Assembly: GCA_905214365.1 (NCBI GenBank)
Contig: CAJMMH010000010.1
Span: 1-20,248, forward strand
Length of the DNA: 20,248 bases
Direction of reading: 5' to 3'
Origin: an uncultured bacterium
GTDB lineage: Bacteria > Bacillota > Clostridia > Lachnospirales > Lachnospiraceae
Every line of letters starts with the position of its first letter. Position 1 is the stretch's first letter. This document shows positions 7,609 to 14,681 of the stretch, piece after piece. The translations under genes were made by a program, and so were the position numbers. The notes beneath the pieces were generated by a model. The model ran no database searches. It was not told the origin of the DNA and worked only from the letters and a program-made list of their open reading frames with translations.

Positions 7609-7767
7609 GTACTCTCGGAATCTCTTATGCACCTGCCTTTGCGGCTGATTTTCTGCCGTAGATGTCTGAATTTTATCAACGTACGCGCCGCGTACGCCTC
7701 AAAAATTCAGGCACCTCCGACAAAAAATCCCCTCGCAAATTCAGGTACAACGAGATTCCGAGAGCAC
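7609..7767. repeat. 159-base near-perfect palindrome in the cobT leader (MITE-like element)
   Basis: The two arms, 7609-7687 and 7689-7767, pair around base 7688. Outer arms 7609-7624 and 7752-7767 match at all but one position. The inner arms GTACGCG (7681-7687) and CGCGTAC (7689-7695) match perfectly. CTGAATTTT at 7666-7674 pairs with its complement at 7702-7710. A few mismatches, G-T pairs and one bulge near 7625-7631 lie between. The element has no room for a transposase. As RNA it would form one long hairpin ending about 8 bases before the cobT ribosome binding region. It resembles a miniature inverted-repeat element, but its family is unknown to me. Confidence 0.85.
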
Positions 7768-7788
7768 ATAAGACAGGAAAAGAGGAGA

Positions 7789-8850
7789 ATGATGGAGCGG
7801 ATAAAAAGAATTCTTCCGGCAGACCGGCAGGCGATGACGCTTGCAAAAGAACACTGGAATACAATTGCAAAGCCGATTGGAAGTCTTGGAAGACTGGAAG
7901 AGGCAATCATACAGATTGCCGGGATTACCGGAAATCCGCAGGTGCAGCTGGATCACAGAGCGGCCGTGGTGATGTGTGCGGACAACGGCGTTGTCGCGGA
8001 GGGAGTGACACAGACGGACAGCAGCGTAACGGCACGGGTTGCGGAAACCATTGCGGCAGGCTCATCCAGTATTAATTGCATGGCAGCGGCTTTTGGGGCA
8101 GAGGTGCTGGCTGTTGATATCGGGATGCGGGATGAAGCAGATCCGGCGTCGGGAGTGATCTGCCGCCGGGTGCGGACGTCAACCGGAAATATCGCGAACG
8201 AGCCTGCGATGACGCTGGAAGAGGCGGCACGGGCTGTTTCTGTCGGGATCAATATGGCAGAAGAAATGAAGAAGAACGGCGTTGAGATTCTGGTGACCGG
8301 AGAAATGGGAATCGGAAATACGACAACGGCTGCGGCGCTTGCATGTGCCTTGCTTGGAAAGAAGCCGGAAGAGCTTACCGGAAGAGGGGCCGGACTGGAT
8401 GAGGCAGGGCTGCAGAGAAAGGTTGCGGCAGTCAGCCGAGCAATTGCCAGAAATCGGGAGGATATGTCACGTCCGCTTGCGCTGCTTGCATCGCTTGGCG
8501 GACTGGATATTGCCGGGATGACCGGGCTGTTTCTTGGAGGAGCGATTTACCGGATTCCGACTGTCATTGATGGTGTAATTTCGGCAGTGGCTGCGCAGCT
8601 CGCCTGTCTGCTTGCACCGAATGCGGCGGACTACATGCTTGCATCTCATGTGTCTGCGGAACCGGCAGCTTCCCTGCTGCTTCAGAGAATCGGGAAAAAA
8701 CCGCTGATTTGCGGAGAACTGCGGCTGGGAGAGGGGACAGGAGGCATCCTGCTGCTGCCGCTTTTGGACGGCGCGCTTTCTGTGTACCATTCCACGCATC
8801 GGTTTGAATCGCTGCACATGGAAGCGTATCAGGATTATTCACAGAAGTGA
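7789..8850 (+). CDS. cobT: Nicotinate-nucleotide-dimethylbenzimidazole phosphoribosyltransferase
   Basis: CobT (EC 2.4.2.21) transfers ribose phosphate from nicotinate mononucleotide to the lower-ligand base, forming the alpha-riboside phosphate that CobS later joins to the corrinoid. The 353-residue length is normal for the family. Visible family features are KPIGSLGRLE (28-37), CADNGV (63-68), GEMGIGNTTTAAA (171-183), GRGAGLD (198-204) and GEGTGG (314-319), with E315 at the position of the known catalytic glutamate. The reading frame stays open back to 7519, but the upstream part runs through a palindrome and is not CobT-like. The ATG pair at 7789/7792, after AGAGGAGA, is the sensible start. 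It is the first gene of the cobalamin run. Confidence 0.95.
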   Translation: MMERIKRILPADRQAMTLAKEHWNTIAKPIGSLGRLEEAIIQIAGITGNPQVQLDHRAAVVMCADNGVVAEGVTQTDSSVTARVAETIAAGSSSINCMAAAFGAEVLAVDIGMRDEADPASGVICRRVRTSTGNIANEPAMTLEEAARAVSVGINMAEEMKKNGVEILVTGEMGIGNTTTAAALACALLGKKPEELTGRGAGLDEAGLQRKVAAVSRAIARNREDMSRPLALLASLGGLDIAGMTGLFLGGAIYRIPTVIDGVISAVAAQLACLLAPNAADYMLASHVSAEPAASLLLQRIGKKPLICGELRLGEGTGGILLLPLLDGALSVYHSTHRFESLHMEAYQDYSQK

Positions 8851-8943
8851 TACAGGAAGCTGGTGATGCGGAACGATGTTTTCGGAACGTGTAACTGCTG
8901 CATCTGAATTTGTAAAGTATATGAAATGAAAAGGAAGAAATCT

Positions 8944-9489
8944 ATGCTGATTTTACTGACAGGAGGGGCAAAAAACGGAAAGTCGCACTGGGCGGAGACC
9001 GCCCTTGCAGACTGCGCCGGGAGAAAACTGTATCTTGCGACGATGGAGCCGTATGGGGAAGAAGCACACCGGGCGATTGCCCGTCACCGGAAAATGCGGG
9101 AAGGAAAAGGTTTTGAAACAGTAGAAAAGTCCAGAAACCTGGAGCAGCTTTCCATACCGGAGGGCTGCTCGATACTGATTGAGTGTATGTCAACACTTTG
9201 CGCGAATGAGCTGTTCTCACCGGACGGAGCACTGCAAGAGGATCCGGCGGAGCGGATTGCGGATGCGGTGCGCCAGATTGCAGAGAAGACAGAACGGACT
9301 GTTGTAGTAACCAATGACGTCGGCAGCGATGGCATCTGCTATGAGGCAGGAACAGCGGCGTATATCCGAAGCCTTGGGCGGCTCAATCAGAAGCTGGCGC
9401 AGATGGCGGACACGGTGATTGAGTGTGTATATGGGATTCCGGTACTTTTGAAAGGAGAGTTTCCATGGGAAATGCAGGCAGAACAGTAA
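8944..9489 (+). CDS. cobU: Adenosylcobinamide kinase / guanylyltransferase
   Basis: CobU phosphorylates adenosylcobinamide and then transfers GMP to give adenosylcobinamide-GDP. The 181-residue protein has the P-loop GGAKNGKS (7-14) and the RHR motif (47-49) whose histidine matches the position that carries GMP in the Salmonella enzyme. It ends in the family-typical GIPVLLKGE. The usual NEVGxGxVP motif is altered to NDVGSDGICYE (124-134). An ATG at 8926 is in frame, but AAGGAAG at 8931-8937 sits correctly for the ATG at 8944, which also gives the normal MLILLTGG start. It overlaps cobS by 25 bases, so translation is probably coupled. Confidence 0.9.
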   Translation: MLILLTGGAKNGKSHWAETALADCAGRKLYLATMEPYGEEAHRAIARHRKMREGKGFETVEKSRNLEQLSIPEGCSILIECMSTLCANELFSPDGALQEDPAERIADAVRQIAEKTERTVVVTNDVGSDGICYEAGTAAYIRSLGRLNQKLAQMADTVIECVYGIPVLLKGEFPWEMQAEQ

Positions 9490-10259
9490 AAAGTATCGCA
9501 AATTCATGCTGTTCCGCGTTTCTGATGTATTCGCGGATTCCGATGCCGCAGGTGGAGTGGAAGGAGGAAAACAGACGGTATGCGCTCTGCTTTTTCCCGG
9601 CAGTGGGAGTCGTAATCGGTCTGCTGCTTTGGTTCTGGGGAATTGCGGCGAACCGGCTTGGCGTTTCCGATCTGCTGTTTGCCAGCGTGTCGGCAGTGAT
9701 CCCGCTTCTGGTAACAGGAGGAATCCACATGGACGGATTCTGCGATGTGACCGATGCGCGGTCTTCCTGGGCGGACAGGAAGCGGAAGCTGGAAATTATG
9801 AGTGATCCGCACGTTGGTTCCTTTGCTGTGATTGCTGTGTGCGTGTATCTGCTGCTCCAGACCGGACTGTTTACCGGCTGCAGGCAGCGGTGGATTCTGG
9901 CAGCCGCAGCGCTGTCATATCCGCTGTCGAGAGTTCTGAGCGGTCTGGCGGCAGTGACCTTCCGGAATGCAAAGAAAGAGGGGACACTGCAGGATTTTGC
10001 AGCACCGGCGGATCGCAGGACGACCATTGCGGCGCTGTGTATTGAAGGCATTCTGTGCGCAGCCGGACTTTTAACAGCAGCCGGGGCGGCAGGAGCAGCA
10101 CAGCTTCTTGCTGCGGTTCTTGTATTTTTATGGTACCGGCGGATGTCTTACCGGATTTTCGGAGGAATTACCGGCGATTTGGCGGGATGGTTCTTACAGG
10201 TATGCGAGCTTGTGCAGCTTGCGGCAGCCATTCTGGTTCCTGCGCTGCTGCGGATCTAA
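9465..10259 (+). CDS. cobS: Adenosylcobinamide-GDP ribazoletransferase (cobalamin synthase)
   Basis: CobS (EC 2.7.8.26) is a membrane enzyme that joins adenosylcobinamide-GDP with alpha-ribazole (phosphate) to complete the nucleotide loop. The 264-residue protein has several hydrophobic segments. It carries the metal-binding GGIHMDGFCDVTDA motif (85-98), a variant of the usual GxxHLDGLxDxxDG, and GGITGDLAGW (233-242) near the end. The chosen ATG at 9465 follows AAAGGAGAG within the end of cobU. An upstream in-frame ATG at 9423 would add 14 residues that do not look like CobS and has no ribosome binding site. Confidence 0.93.
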   Translation: MGNAGRTVKSIANSCCSAFLMYSRIPMPQVEWKEENRRYALCFFPAVGVVIGLLLWFWGIAANRLGVSDLLFASVSAVIPLLVTGGIHMDGFCDVTDARSSWADRKRKLEIMSDPHVGSFAVIAVCVYLLLQTGLFTGCRQRWILAAAALSYPLSRVLSGLAAVTFRNAKKEGTLQDFAAPADRRTTIAALCIEGILCAAGLLTAAGAAGAAQLLAAVLVFLWYRRMSYRIFGGITGDLAGWFLQVCELVQLAAAILVPALLRI

Positions 10260-10385
10260 ATTTGTCCGTCATCCGGTGAAATTAATGATGGCAGTGTGCG
10301 GCAGCCGAATCCGGGCAGAATATACCGCAGCGTGGAGTGCGCGGATTGCGGGATGATTTTTTAGGCACGCTCGCAGGGAGGAGAT

Positions 10386-10874
10386 ATGGCAGTATTGATT
10401 ATTGGAGGCGCGTACCAGGGAAAAACTGCGTACGCAAAAAAAGCATTTGGACTGAATGCGGAAAATACAGCGGACGGGGAAACCTGCAGCCGGGAAGAAT
10501 GTGAAAAAGCCAAAGGGATCGTAAAGTACCAGGAACTGGTGCGCAGGCTTTTGCGTGAGGGCGGCGATCCGCAGGCATTGACAGTACGGCTGCTGGAAAA
10601 AAATCCGGATGCTGTGATTGTGATGAATGAAGTAGGAAGCGGGATCATTCCCGCGGAAAGAGAAGAACGCGAGTGGCGGGAAGCGGTCGGACGTGTCGGC
10701 TGTTTCCTGGCAGCTTCCGCCGATCAGGTAATCCGCGTCAGCTGCGGACTGCCGGTTGTTTTGAAAGGGAGCAAAACGGCGGACGGAAGCGGCGTAAAAA
10801 CTGCGGATTGTGCGCAGAGTGGAAGCAGTACGGAAGCCGAAAAGCAGGAAAACTGCGGAAGGAGCTGCAGATGA
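10386..10874 (+). CDS. Second CobU-like P-loop protein lacking the GMP-accepting histidine
   Basis: A 162-residue paralogue of CobU. It has the P-loop GGAYQGKT (7-14), a canonical NEVGSGIIP (81-89), a REAVGRVGCFLAASADQV stretch (98-115) and GLPVVLKG (121-128). There is no histidine anywhere in the protein, so the guanylylated histidine of CobU is absent. The middle part is shortened, and residues 129-162 are a polar, low-complexity tail. The likely role is cobinamide kinase only, or an accessory subunit; this is inference. GGGAGGAG precedes the ATG well, after a 126-base gap behind cobS. The stop overlaps the cobC start (ATGA at 10871-10874), which suggests translational coupling. Confidence 0.8.
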   Translation: MAVLIIGGAYQGKTAYAKKAFGLNAENTADGETCSREECEKAKGIVKYQELVRRLLREGGDPQALTVRLLEKNPDAVIVMNEVGSGIIPAEREEREWREAVGRVGCFLAASADQVIRVSCGLPVVLKGSKTADGSGVKTADCAQSGSSTEAEKQENCGRSCR

Positions 10875-11443
10875 AACTTTTGCTGATCCGTCACGGAATG
10901 ACGCAGGGAAACCTGGAAAAGCGGTACATCGGAAGAACGGACGAACCTCTTTGCGCGGAGGGGAGAACGGTGCTGCAGAAACAGACAGCAGTACCGTGCA
11001 GCCGCGTATTTGCCAGCCCGATGAAGCGCTGTCTGGAGACAGCGGAAATCCTGTATCCAGGTCAGGAGCCGGTTGTATGCCAGGATCTGCGGGAGCGGGA
11101 TTTTGGCGCATATGAAGGAAAAAATTATAAGGAGCTGTCCAAAGACGCGCGGTATCAGGCATGGATCGACAGCAATGGTGCCCTGCCATTCCCGGAGGGA
11201 GAGGATCAGGCGGCGTTTGAAGCGCGAAGCTGCGGCGCGTTCTGGAAGCTGGTTGATTCTTGCCGGGAGGAAGAGGTTCTGGCATTTCTTGTGCATGGAG
11301 GTACCATCATGGCGCTTCTTGCAGCGTATGGGGAGCCGGGTCATTCCATGTATGATTATCAGGTAAAAAACGGAAGCGGCTATCTGATTTCGTGCAGCAG
11401 AAAGGAACGCAGGCTGCGGATCCTTCAAAAGCTTGGCGATTGA
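10871..11443 (+). CDS. cobC: Histidine phosphatase, probable alpha-ribazole phosphatase
   Basis: A 190-residue member of the histidine phosphatase superfamily. In a cobalamin operon it most likely removes the phosphate from alpha-ribazole-5'-phosphate or adenosylcobalamin-5'-phosphate. The catalytic RHG lies at 7-9, SPMKRCLETAE at 49-59, the acidic region RERDFGAYEG at 74-83 and the second active-site histidine in VHGGT at 141-145. The gene begins inside the stop of the upstream CobU-like gene (4-base overlap). A longer in-frame reading from 10673 overlaps that gene entirely and is rejected. CobC is assigned from context, since the superfamily has many substrates. Confidence 0.88.
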   Translation: MKLLLIRHGMTQGNLEKRYIGRTDEPLCAEGRTVLQKQTAVPCSRVFASPMKRCLETAEILYPGQEPVVCQDLRERDFGAYEGKNYKELSKDARYQAWIDSNGALPFPEGEDQAAFEARSCGAFWKLVDSCREEEVLAFLVHGGTIMALLAAYGEPGHSMYDYQVKNGSGYLISCSRKERRLRILQKLGD

Positions 11444-11463
11444 AACGGGAAGGAGATGTCGGG

Positions 11464-12552
11464 ATGAAACGGTATGAGCATGGAGGAAATACAGACCCGG
11501 AGCAGATCCGGTATGATTTTTCCGCAAATATCAATCCGCTTGGGATGCCAACGGCAGTCCGGCAGGCGGTCATACAGTCCGCAGATGACTGCATCCGATA
11601 TCCGGATCCGCAGTGTCTGGCGCTTGGAAAAGCGCTTGCAGGGAAACATGGGGTCAGTCCGGAACAGATCGTATGCGGCAACGGGGCGGCGGATCTGATT
11701 TACCGCCTGGCGGCAGAGCTGCGTCCGAAGAAGGCGCTGTTGTTTGCGCCGACCTTTTCGGAGTATGAGAAAGCGCTTGCCGAAAATGGCTGCAGCATTC
11801 AATTTATTGAACTGAAGGAAGCGGAGGATTTCCGTTATCCGGATACGCTCCCGGATGCGGTGATAAAGGACATTGATTTTGTAATGCTCTGCAGTCCGAA
11901 CAATCCGACCGGGACAACGATTGCGCCGGTTCTTTTGGAAAAACTGGTTCTGCGCTGTACAAGGCTTGGAATTGCGCTGGCAGTGGATGAATGCTTTCTT
12001 TCATTTGTAAATGGAGAAATGGAAAAAAGCATGGTTCCATATCTGAAAAAGTATCCGGGAAACGGTCTGTATGTGTTGAGGGCGTTTACCAAGCTGTATG
12101 CCATGCCGGGGCTGCGGCTCGGATATCTGATCTGCAGCAGCGCGGAGCGGGCACGGGCGGTGAGAACCCGCGGACAGAGCTGGAGTGTTTCTGTGCCAGC
12201 GCAGGCAGCCGGACTTGCGGCGCTGAAGGAAGCCGGGTATGCGGCAAGGACAGCTGAGTACGTGGAGCGGCAGAGAGCATACCTGTCCGTTGAACTTGAC
12301 AGGCTGGGGCTGAAGGTGTATCCGGCGGAAGCTAATTTTATCCTGTTCCGCCATATGCAGGCTTCGGAATGGCAGGCTAAGGGCATGCTGTCGTTTGCGG
12401 ACCGGCTGCAGCGGCACGGGATTGCCGTGCGCCGCTGTGAAAATTTCCGGGGATTGGGGCCGGATTATTACCGGATTGCCGTACGGACGGAGGAGGAGAA
12501 CCGGGAATTTATCCGGCAGACGGAGCGAATTCTGCAGGATCCCGGATATTAA
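11464..12552 (+). CDS. cobD: Threonine-phosphate decarboxylase
   Basis: CobD (EC 4.1.1.81) is a PLP-dependent enzyme that makes (R)-1-amino-2-propanol phosphate, the linker that CbiB attaches to cobyric acid. The 362-residue protein starts with the family-typical YEHGGN (4-9) and FSANINPLG (19-27), and has CGNGAADLIYRL (71-82), PNNPTG (145-150), DE at 174-175 and RAFTKLYAMPGLRLGY (206-221), in which K210 should bind PLP. AAGGAG lies 8 bases before the ATG at 11464, 20 bases after the cobC stop. Its last 44 bases overlap the 3' end of the peptidase gene on the other strand. Confidence 0.93.
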   Translation: MKRYEHGGNTDPEQIRYDFSANINPLGMPTAVRQAVIQSADDCIRYPDPQCLALGKALAGKHGVSPEQIVCGNGAADLIYRLAAELRPKKALLFAPTFSEYEKALAENGCSIQFIELKEAEDFRYPDTLPDAVIKDIDFVMLCSPNNPTGTTIAPVLLEKLVLRCTRLGIALAVDECFLSFVNGEMEKSMVPYLKKYPGNGLYVLRAFTKLYAMPGLRLGYLICSSAERARAVRTRGQSWSVSVPAQAAGLAALKEAGYAARTAEYVERQRAYLSVELDRLGLKVYPAEANFILFRHMQASEWQAKGMLSFADRLQRHGIAVRRCENFRGLGPDYYRIAVRTEEENREFIRQTERILQDPGY

Positions 12553-13567
12553 GAACGCGTTCCCATTCCCTGGTATCGCCGATTCTCTGAACCTCGCTTC
12601 TGTGGCTGCACAGAAACAGAATCAGCTGATACGGATCAATCCAGATCTGATTGTCGCCATCCTTCTGCGATTCGTCGAAAATCAGCTGGATGCCGAAGTG
12701 CAGATGGGGGATATCGATATCGCTGGCGTTTTCTGCGGTGCTGCAGCCGGTATGTCCCATATAGCCGATGACGTCTCCGGCGGTTACGGTACTGCCTTCA
12801 GTCAGTCCGAGCACGTAAGGGTAATTCTGACGCAGATGGGCGTAATAATAATACCGTTTATGGTCAAAGCTGCGGATTCCGATCCGCCAGCCGCCGTACT
12901 GGCTCCAGCCAAGCGCTTCTACGGTTCCGGATTCTACGGCAATGATCGGCGTTCCGACCTGTCCCATCATATCATGGCCGAGATGGGGATGCTTATATCC
13001 GCAGGAGCGGGGCGCACTGAAATCATTGCAGTCGGAATAGGGAAAGTTTTTGGCGATCGGATGAAATGCCTTCAGTCCATATCGGAGTTCTGTAGCTGCG
13101 GAGCCATCCGCGTCTGTCTCGCCGGTTTCCGCTTCAAAGCTGCCGAGCAGTCCGGAAAGGACGGCGCTGTAAGCATTATAATAATAGGTATAATGCGTCA
13201 GATTCCTGGTCAGCGATGAAATTGTTTCTTCACCGGATAAAAGCGCGGAGACGGCAGGCTCCAGGTCAGAAGCGCGGTAAAGGCTGAAATCTCCGCCGTT
13301 TCTGCAGGCAAGCCAGGCGAGAAGCTCAATCCAGTGCAATTCAACCGGCTGACCGTGGGTCTGGATATCATACCGGCTCGCGTCGTCGAGCGCTTCGTAC
13401 GGAACCGTAAAATCCACCCGGCGGATGGAATCCGTCCGCAGCTGAATCCGTGCAGCTTCGCTGCTTTTTTGAATCTGAAGCGAGACGGCAGCGGCGGCTG
13501 CCAGGGAAAACAGAGCGGCAGCAGCTGCAAAAAAACGGACAAAACGGAAACAATGGACAGATTTCAT
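12509..13567 (-). CDS. M23-family zinc metallopeptidase, exported or membrane-anchored
   Basis: A 352-residue protein likely to cut peptidoglycan cross-bridges or stem peptides outside the cell, or to act as a non-catalytic scaffold. Residues 8-30 are a hydrophobic alanine-rich signal or anchor. The middle (40-165) is not recognised. The M23 domain spans about 185-320, with zinc ligands HLGHD (195-199, HxxxD pattern), a histidine at 244 (YAHL) and HLH at 288-290, so the active site looks complete. The start at 13567 follows GAGGAG on the minus strand; an upstream ATG at 13606 adds 13 residues with no ribosome binding site. It lies antisense between cobD and cbiB. It has no evident role in B12 synthesis. 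Confidence 0.87.
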   Translation of the reverse strand: MKSVHCFRFVRFFAAAAALFSLAAAAAVSLQIQKSSEAARIQLRTDSIRRVDFTVPYEALDDASRYDIQTHGQPVELHWIELLAWLACRNGGDFSLYRASDLEPAVSALLSGEETISSLTRNLTHYTYYYNAYSAVLSGLLGSFEAETGETDADGSAATELRYGLKAFHPIAKNFPYSDCNDFSAPRSCGYKHPHLGHDMMGQVGTPIIAVESGTVEALGWSQYGGWRIGIRSFDHKRYYYYAHLRQNYPYVLGLTEGSTVTAGDVIGYMGHTGCSTAENASDIDIPHLHFGIQLIFDESQKDGDNQIWIDPYQLILFLCSHRSEVQRIGDTREWERVLNIRDPAEFAPSAG

Positions 13568-13694
13568 AAGATGACTCCTCGTCTGGGAGATGTTACAGCG
13601 GGCCAAAGCAGCCGGATCGGCGGCGCGCAGATGAAACGTGAGAAAATACGGTGCAAAAAGCCGTAATTATGTGTATGAAAGGAACAGAAGAAAT
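13568..13694. promoter_or_regulatory. Divergent spacer between the peptidase gene and cbiB
   Basis: This 127-base spacer must hold the peptidase promoter (minus) and perhaps a promoter for cbiB (plus). I see the peptidase ribosome binding site (GAGGAG complement near 13575) and a small hairpin of ACGG and CCGT around 13649-13665. I see no well-matched -35/-10 pair on either strand, and no terminator or riboswitch. Confidence 0.35.
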
Positions 13695-14672
13695 ATGAGC
13701 ATCTGGAGTGCGGCGCTGCCGTTAGTCGTTGGTTTTATCCTGGATCTGCTGATTGGCGATCCGTATTGGATGTGGCATCCGATACGCGAGGTCGGAAATC
13801 TGATTGTCGTCCTGGAGGCGTGGGTTAGGAAACGGTTCGCCGGTCATCTGACGGCAGGCGGGATTTTTCTGGGGATTCTTGTGCTGATTCTGCCGACGGC
13901 ATGCGTCTTTGGCGTGCTCTGGATTTGCTGCCGGATTTCGCCGTGGCTGGGGATTGTCGCAGAGAGCGCGTGCTGCTGCTATATGCTTGCGGCCCGCTGC
14001 CTTCAGAAAGAAAGCATGAAGGTGTACCGTGCGCTGAAGCAGGATGATACGGAAGGGGCAAGAAAGGCGGTTTCCATGATTGTCGGACGCGACACTGCCG
14101 TGCTGGATCGGGACGGAATTACAAGAGCAGCGGTAGAAACGGTGGCGGAAAATACATCGGACGGCGTGACGGCTCCGATTTTTTATATGATGTTTGCCGG
14201 CGCGGTCGGAGGGATGTGCTACAAAGCGGCCAACACAATGGATTCGATGCTTGGCTATACAGACGAAAAATACCGTGAAATCGGGCATTTTGCGGCAAGG
14301 CTGGACGATGTGCTGAATTGGCCAGCGTCCAGACTGACCGCGCTGTTTATGATCGCAGCGTCCGCGCTGCTTGGATACGACTGGAAAAACGCGTGGAAGA
14401 TCTGGAAAAGAGACCGCAGAAAGCATGCAAGTCCAAATTCCGCGCAGACCGAATCGGTCTGTGCCGGGGCCTTGGATCTCAGGCTGGCAGGGGACGCCTG
14501 GTACTTTGGAACCCTGCATAAGAAGCCATACATCGGAGATCCGATCCGTGCCATTGAGCCGGAGGATATTCCGCGGGCGTGCCGCCTGATGTATCTGACG
14601 GAGGTTCTGATGCTGATTCCGGCGGTATTGCTCCGGGCGCTGATATTCGGGTGTTTCCCGTTGTTTTTATGA
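13695..14672 (+). CDS. cbiB: Adenosylcobinamide-phosphate synthase
   Basis: CbiB (EC 6.3.1.10) is a membrane protein that amidates adenosylcobyric acid with aminopropanol (phosphate), the CobD product. The 325-residue protein shows the family signatures GDPYWMWHPIREVGNLI near 20-36, ENTSDGVTAPIFYMM near 150-164, an NTMDSMLGY stretch near 178-186 and a SPNSAQTESVCAGALDLRLAG-type stretch near 250-269, described here only by its core. Several hydrophobic segments are present. The ATG at 13695 gives the normal start. The in-frame extension to 13638 is not family-like. AAAGGA lies about 11 bases upstream, so the site is rather weak. cobQ follows after 9 bases. Confidence 0.92.
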   Translation: MSIWSAALPLVVGFILDLLIGDPYWMWHPIREVGNLIVVLEAWVRKRFAGHLTAGGIFLGILVLILPTACVFGVLWICCRISPWLGIVAESACCCYMLAARCLQKESMKVYRALKQDDTEGARKAVSMIVGRDTAVLDRDGITRAAVETVAENTSDGVTAPIFYMMFAGAVGGMCYKAANTMDSMLGYTDEKYREIGHFAARLDDVLNWPASRLTALFMIAASALLGYDWKNAWKIWKRDRRKHASPNSAQTESVCAGALDLRLAGDAWYFGTLHKKPYIGDPIRAIEPEDIPRACRLMYLTEVLMLIPAVLLRALIFGCFPLFL

Positions 14673-14681
14673 GGAGAAGAT

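Noticed and set aside
7609..7767. The palindrome as an integron attC site
   Set aside because: The arms lack properly placed RYYYAAC and GTTRRRY core sites, there is no integrase, and the neighbouring genes are not cassettes.
7519..7788. Longer N-terminus for CobT in the open frame upstream of 7789
   Set aside because: It is open only because it reads through the palindrome. The residues are unlike CobT, there is no ribosome binding site at 7519, and the family length and start fit 7789.
10269..11285. A 338-codon open frame on the minus strand
   Set aside because: It covers the second cobU-like gene and most of cobC, with proline- and serine-rich low-quality sequence. The plus-strand genes carry clear family motifs.
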